Positions 35,329-46,314 are shown, numbered from the stretch's first letter. The stretch is 64,000 nt of DNA from Marinobacter bohaiensis (GCF_003258515.1 NZ_QGEH01000001.1:186001-250000), one strand, 5' to 3'. A program made the numbers and translations. Notes: a model not told the origin generated them from the sequence alone.

Positions 35329-35990
35329 CCGCCGCGACCCGCATCCAACAGCGATTGCGCACCGGGCCGCGCGTGCCGGGCGTGCTGCTGGCGCTGGTCG
35401 GTGGTGTGCTGGCCAGTGTGCTGCTGGTGTCCGGCATCCGCCTGCTGGTGGCGGTGGACGGCGCCGCCGGTGACCAACCGCGTAGCGGCAGCCGGCTGGA
35501 CTTCGTGCGTCTGCCGCCGCCTACGGAAGCGCCGCAGCCCCGAGAGCAACCCGATCCACCGCCCAAACCCGAACCCACGCCCACGACGCCCTCGATGCCG
35601 GTCATGGCCGCGCCGGCGGCGCCCCGCGCGGAGCTGCCACCCATCGACGTACCCGGCATCGACCGGTTCGCGGTGGACGGCTCCGGCTTCAACCTGGGGC
35701 AGCGCCAGGCGGGGGAGTTCCAGCCGCTGGTCAAAATCGCGCCGGTCTATCCCGGCCGGGCGCTGAACCGCGGGGTGGAGGGCGACTGTACGGTCCGTTA
35801 CACCGTCACGCCGCAGGGCACAGTGACCGATGTGGTGGTGGTCGAGGACGCCTGCGACAGCTACCTGTTCGAGACGCCTTCCATCGACGCGGCGCGGCGG
35901 TTTCGCTACCAGCCACGGATGGTGAACGGCGAAGCGGTGGCCGTGCCAGGCGTGCGCAACAAGTTCGAATTTCGCATACAGGAGCAGTGA
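35325..35990 (+). CDS. tonB: TonB energy transducer (TonB2 type)
   Basis: This 221-residue protein has an N-terminal membrane anchor (about 20-45), a Pro-rich periplasmic spacer (about 62-90, PPPTEAPQPREQPDPPPKPE) and a C-terminal TonB domain (about 130-218, with IAPVYPGRALNRGVEGDC and RFRYQPRMVNG). It carries energy from the ExbB/ExbD motor to outer-membrane receptors, most likely the one encoded at the head of this operon. The short, Pro-rich form fits TonB2-type proteins. Confidence 0.92.
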   Translation: MTAATRIQQRLRTGPRVPGVLLALVGGVLASVLLVSGIRLLVAVDGAAGDQPRSGSRLDFVRLPPPTEAPQPREQPDPPPKPEPTPTTPSMPVMAAPAAPRAELPPIDVPGIDRFAVDGSGFNLGQRQAGEFQPLVKIAPVYPGRALNRGVEGDCTVRYTVTPQGTVTDVVVVEDACDSYLFETPSIDAARRFRYQPRMVNGEAVAVPGVRNKFEFRIQEQ

Positions 35991-35991
35991 G

Positions 35992-37191
35992 ATGACGCCT
36001 TCCCGTTGGCTGGCCTGCGTCGCCGGCCTCCTGCTGCTGCTCGGGACGACGCCGACCCAGGCCCAGGCAAACGCCATGCGCGAGTCGGTGTACAACGGCC
36101 TGGAAAAGGCCCGCGACCAGGTCGGCCAGTCGCGGTACCCGGCGGCGATGGCCGCGCTGGAGCGCCTGGCCGGACTGGACGACCTGAGCGGCTACGAGCG
36201 GGCCCAGATCCTCAACCTGCAGGGCTATGCCCTGAGCCGGCAGGGCCGCTCGGCCGTGGCGGTCAAACGCTACGAACGCCTGGTGGCCATCCCCGGCTTG
36301 CCCGACGCCCTGCTCCAGAGTGCCCGGCGCAACCTGGCGCAGCTCGCTTACCAGCTCGAGCGCTACGAACAGGCCCTGAACTGGCTGGATGCGCTGCCGC
36401 CGTCGGTGCTGGCAGACGACATCCCGCTCCAGCGCCTGCGTGCCCATTGTCTCTACCTGCTGGAGGCGTACGCCGACGCCGCCGCTCAACTGGAGAAAAC
36501 CGTCGCCCAGCAACCCGAGGAAGCATCCCTCAACCTGTTGCGCGCGGCTTACCAGCAGTTGGGGGACTACGCGTCCGCCGCCGACACCCTGGAACGGTTG
36601 GTCGACCGCTACCCCAAAACCGACTACCTGCGCGCGCTCGCCACCCTGTACGGGATGCTCGACCAGCCGCGCCGGCAGCTGGGCCTATTGGCGTCGTTGC
36701 ACAGCCAGGACGCCCTCGATGCCCCGCAAGAGTGGCAGGCGCTGGCCAGTTTGTACCTGCAGCAGGACATGCCCTGGCGCGCGGCGCGGCTGATGGCCTC
36801 CGGCATCGAGCGCGGCCAGCTTGCAGCCAGCGTCGAGAACCGCCGCTACCTGGCCCAGGCCTGGTTCCAGGCCAACGAGAACGATCAGGCGTTGGCCGTG
36901 TTGGAGGATCTGGCCCGATCCACCGACGACGGCGCCGCCGAGATGCTGATGGGGCGCACCTACCTGCGCCAGTTGCGCTGGGCCGAGGCCGCCGGGGCCT
37001 TCGAACAGGCCCTGGCGGAACAGGTGGACGACCGGGCCCGCGCCAACCTGCTGCTGGGCGTGGCCCGCCTGCGCGCGAATCGACTCGAGGCGGCCCGCCA
37101 GGCGCTGGCCCGGGCCGCCAACGACCCTTCAACCCGATCCGCGGCGCAGCAATGGCTGACGTTCCTCGACCAACGCGTCGCCGCCCACTAA
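35992..37191 (+). CDS. TPR-repeat periplasmic protein of the TonB2 cluster
   Basis: This 399-residue protein has a signal peptide (about 1-23) and then at least eight degenerate tetratricopeptide repeats covering the rest. A TPR gene at this place, directly after tonB2, is typical of TtpC-type clusters; the repeats would be a scaffold between the motor and other parts. It starts 1 base after the tonB stop. There is no enzymatic domain. Confidence 0.88.
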   Translation: MTPSRWLACVAGLLLLLGTTPTQAQANAMRESVYNGLEKARDQVGQSRYPAAMAALERLAGLDDLSGYERAQILNLQGYALSRQGRSAVAVKRYERLVAIPGLPDALLQSARRNLAQLAYQLERYEQALNWLDALPPSVLADDIPLQRLRAHCLYLLEAYADAAAQLEKTVAQQPEEASLNLLRAAYQQLGDYASAADTLERLVDRYPKTDYLRALATLYGMLDQPRRQLGLLASLHSQDALDAPQEWQALASLYLQQDMPWRAARLMASGIERGQLAASVENRRYLAQAWFQANENDQALAVLEDLARSTDDGAAEMLMGRTYLRQLRWAEAAGAFEQALAEQVDDRARANLLLGVARLRANRLEAARQALARAANDPSTRSAAQQWLTFLDQRVAAH

Positions 37192-37225
37192 CGCGAGTCG
37201 GCCCGAGCCGAACAAGGAGACCCTG

Positions 37226-39235
37226 ATGAGCCTGATCCATTCGAACCCCGCGTCCGACGCGGATTATCACGACGCCATCGAGCGTGTGGACGACACGCCG
37301 GACCACACCAGCGCCGAGCCAGGTCTGGACCAGGTGATCGGCCGCTCCCGCCGCCGGTTCCTGCAGGGTGGCCTGGGCGCCGCGGTGGGCGCTTTCTTCC
37401 TGGGCGGTGTGCCGGCGCCGCGCGCCGAGGCGGCCCAGGCGCACACCCTGTTCCCGGGGCTGGCGGATGGCCACATCGGTTTCAAACCGCTGCCACCAAT
37501 GCTGGATCCGGATTTCGACCGTGTGCGGGTGCCGGACGGCTACCGGGCCGAACGCTTTTTCTCCTGGGGCGATCCGGTGGTGAAGGGCGCGACCGCATGG
37601 AAGGCCGATGCGTCCGACGACTGGCGTGCCCAGGCCGAACAGGCCGGCCAGAACAACGACGGCATGGCCTACTTCCCGTTTCCGGAGGCGCCCAACGACC
37701 ACGGCCTGCTGGTGATGAACCACGAGTACATCAACCCGACCCTGCATCCCGGCGGCTTTACGTCCAGCGCGTCGGACGATGGTCGTATCAGCCGGCCCGA
37801 AGCGGAGGTGAAGAAGGAACAGGCCGCTCACGGCGTGAGCGTGATCGAGGTGCGCCGCGACGCGGACGGCCATTGGCAGCAGGTCAGCGATTCCCGCTTC
37901 GGACGCCGCATCACCGCCACCACACCCATCGCCATCAGCGGACCGATGCGTGGCGCGGAGGCCATGAAAACCGCCAGTGATCCCGCCGGCGAGACCATTC
38001 TCGGCACCCTCAACAACTGCTCCATGGGCGCCACGCCCTGGGGCACCTATCTGGCCTGCGAGGAGAACTGGAAGAATTACTTCGTCAATCGCGACCCCGA
38101 GGATTACGCGCACCGCATCGGTCATAAGCGCTACGGCGTGGCCAGTGGCCAGAACAGCGAGTACTACGCCTGGGAAAGCGTGGATGCCCGCTTCAACGCC
38201 ACGCCCGACGACGACCAGCCGCACCAGGGCCACGTCAACGAGACCAACCGTTTCGGCTGGGTGGTGGAGATCGATCCGTTCGATCCGGACAGCCAGCCGC
38301 GCAAATGCACGGCCATGGGCCGGCTGGTCCGCGAGTGCGCCACGGTGGCGGTGGACGACGACGGCACCATGGCTGTCTATTCCGGCGACGACACCCGGGG
38401 TGAGTACGTCTACAAGTACGTGCCCGCCGGCCGCTATCGCCAGGGCGACACGGCGGGTCAGCGTCGACTGCTCGACGAAGGTACCTTGTACGTGGCGGTG
38501 TTCCATGAAGACGGCCGCGGCGAATGGCGCGCCCTGCGCCACGGTAACCTGGGGCTGACCGCCCGCAACGGCTTCCTCAGCCAGCAGGACGTGCTGGTCA
38601 ACGCCCGCGCGGCGGCGGACGTGCTGGGGGCGACGCCCATGGACCGGCCGGAATGGGTGGCGGTGCACCCCCACTCGAAAGACGTCTACGTGACCCTGAC
38701 CAACAACAAGCATCGCGGCAACAAACCGGACCAGCCGGTGGACGCCGCCAACCCGCGCCCGACCAACCTGCACGGCCAGATCGTGCGCTGGCGCGAGCAG
38801 GGCGGTCGGCTGGACGCCACCGAATTCACCTGGGAGGTATTCCTGTTGGCCGGCGACCGGCCTGAAGCGGGCAGCCCGGACCACCTGACCGGCACCATCA
38901 AAGGGGACATCTTCTCCTCGCCGGACGGTCTCTGGTTCGATCCGCAAGGGCGGCTCTGGATCCAGACCGACTATGGCGATGACGACGCGCAGAACGCCAA
39001 CATGGGAACCAACCAGATGCTGTGCGCCGATCCCGCCACCCGCGAGGTGAAGCGATTCCTGGTGGGGCCGCGCGGTTGCGAGGTCACCGGCGTCACTGGC
39101 ACGCCGGACGGGCGCACCCTGTGGGTCAACATCCAGCATCCCGGCGGCAGCTTCCCGGCCTCCGACGGCCAGACCCGGCCCCGGTCGTCGACGATGCTGG
39201 TGACCAGGGACGATGGCGGGGTGATCGGGACCTGA
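37226..39235 (+). CDS. phoX: PhoX-family (DUF839) Tat-exported alkaline phosphatase
   Basis: This 669-residue protein has a twin-arginine signal (SRRRFLQ at residues 41-47, followed by a hydrophobic stretch ending APRAEA), so it is exported folded with cofactors. The DUF839/PhoX signature is seen in NNCSMGATPWGTYLACEENW (with the Cys that contacts the iron cofactor in the known structure) and DGLWFDPQGRLWIQTD. PhoX uses Ca2+/Fe3+ to cleave phosphomonoesters, fitting the Pho-box operon. It starts 34 bases after the TPR gene with AAGGAG upstream. A tandem repeat follows. Confidence 0.93.
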   Translation: MSLIHSNPASDADYHDAIERVDDTPDHTSAEPGLDQVIGRSRRRFLQGGLGAAVGAFFLGGVPAPRAEAAQAHTLFPGLADGHIGFKPLPPMLDPDFDRVRVPDGYRAERFFSWGDPVVKGATAWKADASDDWRAQAEQAGQNNDGMAYFPFPEAPNDHGLLVMNHEYINPTLHPGGFTSSASDDGRISRPEAEVKKEQAAHGVSVIEVRRDADGHWQQVSDSRFGRRITATTPIAISGPMRGAEAMKTASDPAGETILGTLNNCSMGATPWGTYLACEENWKNYFVNRDPEDYAHRIGHKRYGVASGQNSEYYAWESVDARFNATPDDDQPHQGHVNETNRFGWVVEIDPFDPDSQPRKCTAMGRLVRECATVAVDDDGTMAVYSGDDTRGEYVYKYVPAGRYRQGDTAGQRRLLDEGTLYVAVFHEDGRGEWRALRHGNLGLTARNGFLSQQDVLVNARAAADVLGATPMDRPEWVAVHPHSKDVYVTLTNNKHRGNKPDQPVDAANPRPTNLHGQIVRWREQGGRLDATEFTWEVFLLAGDRPEAGSPDHLTGTIKGDIFSSPDGLWFDPQGRLWIQTDYGDDDAQNANMGTNQMLCADPATREVKRFLVGPRGCEVTGVTGTPDGRTLWVNIQHPGGSFPASDGQTRPRSSTMLVTRDDGGVIGT

Positions 39236-39290
39236 GTTCTTGGGAGATCGTCGGGCCCTTCTTCCGGGAAGGCAACGGCCACGCGCCCTC

Positions 39291-39771
39291 GTCGCCGAAG
39301 CTTGAGCTTCGGAGCCGGCGGAAGCCTGCCGGAGGGCTTGTGCCGGGCCGTAGGTCAGGGCAGGCCGCTGGCCTGCTCGGAAGCTGAAGCGCCCGCTACA
39401 TGGACGGAGTTCACTGCCGTTCTGGTGGATTGTGTCGGCATGGTGTGGATGAGCTTGAGGCGAAGGTTCTAATGTGGCCGAAGCTTGAGCTTCGGAGCGG
39501 GCGTAAGCCTGCCGGAAGGCTTGTGCCGGGCCGTAGGTCAGGGCAGGCCGTTGGCCTGCTCGGAAGCTGAAGCTCCCGCTACATGGACGGAGTTCGCTGC
39601 CGTTCTGGTGGATTGTGTCGGCATGGCATGGTGTGGATAAGCTTGAGGCGCAAGCTCTAATGTAGCCGAAGCTTGAGCTTCGGAGCGGGCGTAAGCCTGC
39701 CGGAGGGCTTTTGCCAGGCCGGAGACCGGGGCAGGCCATTGGCCTGCTCGGAAGCTGAAGCTCCCGCTACA
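39291..39771. repeat. Three tandem copies of a 111-bp palindromic element
   Basis: Copies lie at 39291-39400, 39473-39583 and 39661-39771, all in one orientation and separated by similar 72- and 77-bp spacers (period 183 and 188 bp). Copies two and three begin TGTGGC/TGTAGC and all end GCTACA; in copy three the outer 30 bp match as imperfect terminal inverted repeats at 25 positions. Inside are three hairpins (CCGAAGCT-TG-AGCTTCGG, AAGCCT...AGGCTT, GCAGGCC-GTT-GGCCTGC). No open frame is credible. This is a REP/MITE-like element; see findings. Confidence 0.9.
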
Positions 39772-39809
39772 TGGACGGAGTGTTCCTGATTTGGAAGTAC
39801 GGCAGACAC

Positions 39810-39845
39810 AAAAAAGCCCGGTCGGGTTTCCCCGGCCGGGCTTTC
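39810..39845. terminator. Intrinsic terminator (bidirectional) after icd
   Basis: A long GC stem (AAGCCCGG...CCGGGCTT) is flanked by A-rich sequence on the left and TTT on the right, so it can terminate both the minus-strand icd gene and transcripts entering from the left. Confidence 0.85.
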
Positions 39846-39860
39846 TGTTTCAGACGGCGC

Positions 39861-42110
<2,250 letters not shown>

Positions 42111-42238
42111 GTTTCGTCTTCAGGTCGTCGTTGTGGGTCAGGACGGATGGTTCAGATGCGGCCTTGTGGGCTGCATCCGCTGGTAGTCATCAGGGTGAAC
42201 CGGGGAGCTGTTCAGAAACTCCCAGTACCAGGAAACCG

Positions 42239-42284
42239 CTGAAAACGTCCTGCCCGACGCGGGAAAACGTCAGGGCGTTTTCAG
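42239..42284. repeat. Long inverted repeat upstream of icd
   Basis: CTGAAAACGTCCTG (42239-42252) pairs with CAGGGCGTTTTCAG (42271-42284) at 13 of 14 positions across an 18-base loop. It could be an operator or a structured leader of icd on the minus strand. Confidence 0.5.
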
Positions 42285-42478
42285 AGACTCCCTACACTTC
42301 GGACCACCCCCATTCGTACCATAACTGCCGTCGGTTTGTTCACGTTACGCGTAATCTAGTAGCCAAACGTATAGGTCGCAAACAGCTACACGTTGTCGCA
42401 TTCCTTGACTGGGACAGGCCTCATTGCCCGTACAGGATGGCGTCAAGAGATGACGCGCCGGTTGTGGCCGGATCCGGT

Positions 42479-42508
42479 CTGTCAGGGGGACAGCGCTGTC
42501 CGTGACAG
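42479..42508. promoter_or_regulatory. Nested palindrome (GGACAGCGCTGTCC core)
   Basis: The perfect 14-bp palindrome GGACAGCGCTGTCC (42488-42501) is flanked by CTGTCA (42479-42484) and TGACAG (42503-42508), giving a longer, slightly asymmetric dyad. It is 255 bp upstream of the sigma-54 promoter and could be an upstream activator site. Confidence 0.4.
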
Positions 42509-42678
42509 GCTTTCGGGGGATGGTGCTTGGGATCCGGTGTCGCCAACCGGAGTCGTATTGTAGCGAAAACAGCGCATTTTGGGGATGGGGTTGGCTGAAC
42601 GGCCGGTAATTGGCCTTTGCCAAGGTCATGTCTTTGCCGAATCCATGTGTGGGTTTCTACCCATTGGCCCGGAAAGTC

Positions 42679-42696
42679 TGGGTGAAATGTCACCCA
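42679..42696 (+). promoter_or_regulatory. Dyad TGGGTGA-N4-TCACCCA, candidate activator site
   Basis: Perfect 7-bp arms separated by AATG lie 66 bp upstream of the sigma-54 -24 element. The half ACCCATTGG occurs again just upstream (starting about 42658), so there may be two overlapping sites. This is the position and symmetry expected for a DctD/NtrC-type enhancer; the regulator encoded at 48117 is a candidate binder. Confidence 0.5.
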
Positions 42697-42762
42697 TTGG
42701 CGGTGAGTGGTCTATTATGCCCATAGCCTGCCAGGCCCGAAAAGTCGCGAATTCTACTGACC

Positions 42763-42778
42763 TGGCCCGTTGCTTGCT
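42763..42778 (+). promoter_or_regulatory. Sigma-54 (RpoN) promoter of the TAXI operon
   Basis: TGGCCCGTTGCTTGCT matches the consensus TGGCACG-N4-TTGCT with one mismatch; GG (-24) and GC (-12) are separated by exactly 10 bases. The transcription start would be near 42789, about 100 bases before the binding-protein gene. A sigma-54 activator gene lies in the same cluster. Confidence 0.82.
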
Positions 42779-42891
42779 GAGCTACTGACTGCTGATAGAG
42801 GACCTGCGCAGGCCTCGAAGATTCACGTCGTCGGAGCTGGCTGTTCCGGCGCGTCATGCATAACGACAATGACAGTACAGGAGTAAGAATA

Positions 42892-43869
42892 ATGAAAGCG
42901 CAATCCCTGCTGGCGGCGACGTTCGCCTCTGCACTGATCGTATCCGGTTCCGTTTCGGCCCAGGATCGTTCCGACTGGCCGGAAAAATTCACCGTTGGCA
43001 CGGCGAGTCAGGGCGGTACCTATTTCGCCTACGGTTCGGGCTGGGCGCACTACATCTCCGAAAGCCTGGGCGTGTCCGGCGGTGCTGAAATCACCGGTGG
43101 CCCGATGCAGAACATGGCGCTGGTCCACACCGGCGACCTGAAGTTCGGCCTGACCACCCTGGGGCCCGCCCAGGAATCCATCGACGGCAACAGCCCGTTG
43201 GCGCCGGGAATGAAGATGGACAACGTCTGTGCCATGTTCCCCATGTACCAGACCCCGTTCTCCGTCACGGCCCTGTCCAGCTCTGGTATCACCTCCATCT
43301 CCGACATTCCGGATGGCGCCAAGATCGGTTTCGGCCCGGCCGGCTCCACCTCGGACACCTACTTCCCGAAGATGATGGATACCCTGGGCGTGAACTACGA
43401 GCGTCGTAACGGCAGCTGGTCCGACCTCGGCGGTCAGCTCCAGGACGGCCTGATCGACGTGGTGGCGTTTGCCGCCGGTATTCCCATCCCGGCCGTGAGC
43501 CAGCTGGAAGTCCAGACTGACGTCAACATCATCGGCATGACCGACGCCGAGCGTCAGAAGATCATCGACAACTTCCCGGTGGCCGAGTTCAACATTCCGT
43601 CCGGTACCTACCAGTCGCTGGAAGGCGAGTCCCACGTGGTTTCCATGTGGAACTTCTCCATCGTCAACTGTGATATGCCGGAAGACTTTGTCTACGAGAT
43701 CACCAAGCTGACCATGGAAAACAACGACAAGATGGTAGGCATCCACAAGGCCGCCAAGTCCACCATCCCCGAGAACTACAGCAAGAACACCGTTCTGCCG
43801 TGGCACCCGGGTGCGGCTCGTTGGTTCAATGAGAACGGCTACGACATCGACGATAGCCAGATCAAGTAA
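42892..43869 (+). CDS. TAXI-family TRAP transporter solute-binding protein
   Basis: This 325-residue periplasmic protein has a signal peptide (cleavage near SVSA-QDRS, residue 23-24) and the TAXI-family pattern: GTASQGGTYFAYGSGWAHYI at the start, FGPAGSTSDTYFPK in the middle and HPGAARWFNENGY at the end. TAXI proteins often bind glutamate, 2-oxoglutarate or other dicarboxylates; the ligand here is unproved. AGGAG precedes the ATG at 42892. It is under the sigma-54 promoter and followed by an intrinsic terminator, favouring high binding-protein output. Confidence 0.93.
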   Translation: MKAQSLLAATFASALIVSGSVSAQDRSDWPEKFTVGTASQGGTYFAYGSGWAHYISESLGVSGGAEITGGPMQNMALVHTGDLKFGLTTLGPAQESIDGNSPLAPGMKMDNVCAMFPMYQTPFSVTALSSSGITSISDIPDGAKIGFGPAGSTSDTYFPKMMDTLGVNYERRNGSWSDLGGQLQDGLIDVVAFAAGIPIPAVSQLEVQTDVNIIGMTDAERQKIIDNFPVAEFNIPSGTYQSLEGESHVVSMWNFSIVNCDMPEDFVYEITKLTMENNDKMVGIHKAAKSTIPENYSKNTVLPWHPGAARWFNENGYDIDDSQIK

Positions 43870-43896
43870 GCGTTCCACGGGAATCGTGACTTGACC

Positions 43897-43925
43897 GGAC
43901 CGGCCACGAGGCCGGTCCTTTTCTT
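43897..43925 (+). terminator. Intrinsic terminator between TAXI binding protein and permease
   Basis: A perfect 9-bp stem (GGACCGGCC, loop ACGA, GGCCGGTCC) is followed by TTTTCTT. It would end most transcripts after the binding-protein gene and let a fraction read into the permease. Confidence 0.88.
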
Positions 43926-43976
43926 CAGGCTGTTGGCCGCCTTCCGGCCACTCTTCTTTCCCGATCAGGTTGCATC

Positions 43977-46169
43977 ATGACTACTGATAACTCCAACAAG
44001 GATCAGGCGCCGGTCAACCCGGACGACGATCACATGCTGGCCCATGGAGTGGACGACGAACCGGTTGAACCCAATCGCCGACTCTACTCCGGCTGGGTGC
44101 TGAAGGTGGTGAGCGCGCTCGCCATTCTGTACTCGGCGTTTCACCTGTACACCCTGAACATCGCGCCCCTGGAAACCTGGTCGTTCCGTATCGTCCACGT
44201 GTGCGGCGCGCTGATTCTCGGCTTCATCCTCTACACCGGCGCGCGTTTCGTGTCCGAGCAGGAGGGCGAAGCCCGTCATCGCTGGACCACCTGGCTGGCC
44301 GCCGTCTTCCTGTTGCCGGCCCTGTACGTCCTGTACCAGACGTTCAATTTCCACCAGATGATTGCCGGCGGCACCATGCGCCTGCCGCCGGAGCTGGAAA
44401 CCTGGCACTTTGGCTGGCCGCTGCTGGCCGCCACCGCCGGCGGTATCGTGCTGAGCTGGTTCCACCAGCGCCAGCGCTCGCTGTTCAGCCTGCCGGACCT
44501 GGTGCTGATCCTGTGTTCCGTGGCCAGCGCGGTCTACTTCCTGGAGGTCTACAACACCTCCATGCGCATGAGCACGGGCACCTCGTTTGCGCCCATCGGC
44601 ATTTCCTTCGCGGCCATTGCCGGCACCGCCCTGATCATGGAAATGACCCGCCGGGTCGCCGGTCTGGCGCTGGTGGTCATCGCCCTGATCTTCCTCGGCT
44701 ACGTCTTCGCTGGGCCTTACATGCCGGGCTTCCTGGGGTATCCGGGGCTGTCGGTGCAACGTTTCTTCAGCCAGGTCTACACCGACGCCGGCGTACTGGG
44801 GCCGACCACGGCGGTGTCCTCCACCTACATCATCCTGTTCATCATCTTTGCCGCCTTTCTGCAGGCGTCGAAAGTCGGTGATTACTTCGTCAACTTCGCC
44901 TTCGCCTGCGCCGGTCGCTCCCGCGGCGGCCCCGCCAAGGTGTCGATTTTCGCCTCCGGCCTGATGGGCATGATCAACGGCACCAGTGCCGGTAACGTGG
45001 TCTCCACCGGCTCGCTGACCATCCCGCTGATGAAACGGGTGGGCTACAGCAAGCAGACTTCCGGCGCGGTGGAAGCCGCCGCCTCCACCGGCGGGCAGAT
45101 CATGCCGCCGATCATGGGCGCCGGCGCCTTCATCATGGCCGAGATTACCGGCATCCCGTACACCGAGATCGCCATCGCCGCGATCATCCCGGCGATCCTG
45201 TACTTCGCCTCGGTGTTCTTCATGGTGGACTTCGAGGCCGCCAAGCTGGGCATGCGTGGCATGCGCTCCGATGAGCTGCCCAAGCTGTCGAAGCTGATCA
45301 AGCAGATCTACCTGTTCGTGCCCATCGTCATCCTGGTGGTGGCGCTGTTCATGGGCTATTCGGTGATCCGCGCCGGCACCCTGGCCACCGTGTCCGCGGT
45401 GGTGGTGAGCTGGCTGTCGCCGCACAAGATGGGCATCCGCTCGATCCTGCACGCGCTGGAGCTGGCCGGCATCATGTCGATCCAGATCATCGCCGTGTGT
45501 GCCTGTGCCGGTGTCATCGTTGGTGTCATCTCGCTGACCGGCGTGGGCGCGCGTTTCTCCGCGCTGCTGCTGGGCGTGGCCGAGCACAGCCAGCTGCTGG
45601 CGCTGGTGTTCGCCATGTTCATTTCCATCCTGCTGGGGATGGGGATGCCGACGACGGCCGCCTACGCCGTGGCCGCCTCCGTGGTGGCGCCGGGTCTGGT
45701 GCAGTTGGGCATCGAGCCGCTGACCGCGCACTTCTTCGTGTTTTACTTCGCGGTGGTCTCGGCCATCACGCCGCCGGTGGCGCTGGCCTCCTACGCGGCG
45801 GCGGGGATATCCGGCGCCAACGCCATGCAGACGTCGGTGGCCTCGTTCCGCATTGGCCTGGCGGCGTTCATCGTGCCCTTCATGTTCTTCTACAACGGGG
45901 CATTGCTGATGGACGCCAGCTGGCTGGCCATCGGCCGCTCGCTGATCACTGCGGGTTTCGGTGTCTACCTGCTGTCCGGCGCCGTGCAGGGCTGGATTTT
46001 CCAGGCCTTCGCGCCCTGGTTCACCCGTCTCCTGCTGCTGTCGGCGGCGCTGCTGATGATTGCCGGTGGCTGGGTCTCCGACCTGGCGGGCATCGCGCTG
46101 GCCGTGGTCACCTACCTGCTGCAGAAGCAGCGGGGACCGGGGCATGGCCAGACAGCCGAGGCGTCCTGA
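43977..46169 (+). CDS. TRAP transporter fused permease (DctQM type, TAXI system)
   Basis: This 730-residue inner-membrane protein fuses the small (DctQ-like) and large (DctM-like) permeases, as is usual in TAXI systems. It has a hydrophilic N-terminus (about 40 residues), then some 17 hydrophobic helices. The DctM core is recognised in GMINGTSAGNVVSTGSLTIP, GGQIMPPIMGAGAFIMAE and GMGMPTTAAYAVAASVVAPG. It works with the upstream binding protein to import its ligand with Na+. It is followed by a terminator and the DctB/DctD-like genes. Confidence 0.93.
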   Translation: MTTDNSNKDQAPVNPDDDHMLAHGVDDEPVEPNRRLYSGWVLKVVSALAILYSAFHLYTLNIAPLETWSFRIVHVCGALILGFILYTGARFVSEQEGEARHRWTTWLAAVFLLPALYVLYQTFNFHQMIAGGTMRLPPELETWHFGWPLLAATAGGIVLSWFHQRQRSLFSLPDLVLILCSVASAVYFLEVYNTSMRMSTGTSFAPIGISFAAIAGTALIMEMTRRVAGLALVVIALIFLGYVFAGPYMPGFLGYPGLSVQRFFSQVYTDAGVLGPTTAVSSTYIILFIIFAAFLQASKVGDYFVNFAFACAGRSRGGPAKVSIFASGLMGMINGTSAGNVVSTGSLTIPLMKRVGYSKQTSGAVEAAASTGGQIMPPIMGAGAFIMAEITGIPYTEIAIAAIIPAILYFASVFFMVDFEAAKLGMRGMRSDELPKLSKLIKQIYLFVPIVILVVALFMGYSVIRAGTLATVSAVVVSWLSPHKMGIRSILHALELAGIMSIQIIAVCACAGVIVGVISLTGVGARFSALLLGVAEHSQLLALVFAMFISILLGMGMPTTAAYAVAASVVAPGLVQLGIEPLTAHFFVFYFAVVSAITPPVALASYAAAGISGANAMQTSVASFRIGLAAFIVPFMFFYNGALLMDASWLAIGRSLITAGFGVYLLSGAVQGWIFQAFAPWFTRLLLLSAALLMIAGGWVSDLAGIALAVVTYLLQKQRGPGHGQTAEAS

Positions 46170-46198
46170 TTCCGGCGTGACCTCATGCCCGTCCCCGA

Positions 46199-46235
46199 AC
46201 GACCGGTCGGCGTCAGCCGGCCGGTCGTTTCTTTT
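46199..46235 (+). terminator. Intrinsic terminator after the TAXI permease
   Basis: The stem ACGACCGG (46199-46206) with CCGGTCGT (46221-46228) is followed by TTCTTTT, ending the transporter transcript before the sensor-kinase gene. Confidence 0.8.
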
Positions 46236-46314
46236 GCGCCTGCCGCTGCGCCGGCTATTGTTCCCATCCCGCCTCAAGAGTAGGCTTGCTCCGGACTTTC
46301 AGGAGCAGGCACCC

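Larger units (their letters stand above)
42111..42891. other. Large intergenic region between icd and the TAXI operon
   Basis: This 781-bp region has no convincing gene. It holds a long inverted repeat near icd (42239-42284), a nested palindrome (42479-42508), a perfect dyad (42679-42696) and a sigma-54 promoter (42763-42778), described separately. Confidence 0.7.

Noticed and set aside
33906-36095. A 729-codon minus-strand frame opposite ttpC-exbB-exbD-tonB
   Set aside because: Lies fully antisense to a well-supported operon and has no family resemblance.
36530-39739. A 1,069-codon open frame on the minus strand, antisense to the TPR gene and phoX and running into the repeat array
   Set aside because: High-GC antisense shadow: the plus-strand genes have clear families, and the predicted product is low-complexity (Arg/Pro/Gly-rich) with no recognisable domain; its N-terminal part is just the palindromic repeat read through.
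39291-39771. CRISPR array
   Set aside because: Units are 111 bp, spacers are related to each other and longer than typical, and no cas genes are present.
43965-46277. A 770-codon minus-strand frame opposite the TAXI permease
   Set aside because: Extremely His/Gln/Gly/Arg-rich translation typical of the reverse strand of a hydrophobic GC-rich membrane-protein gene.
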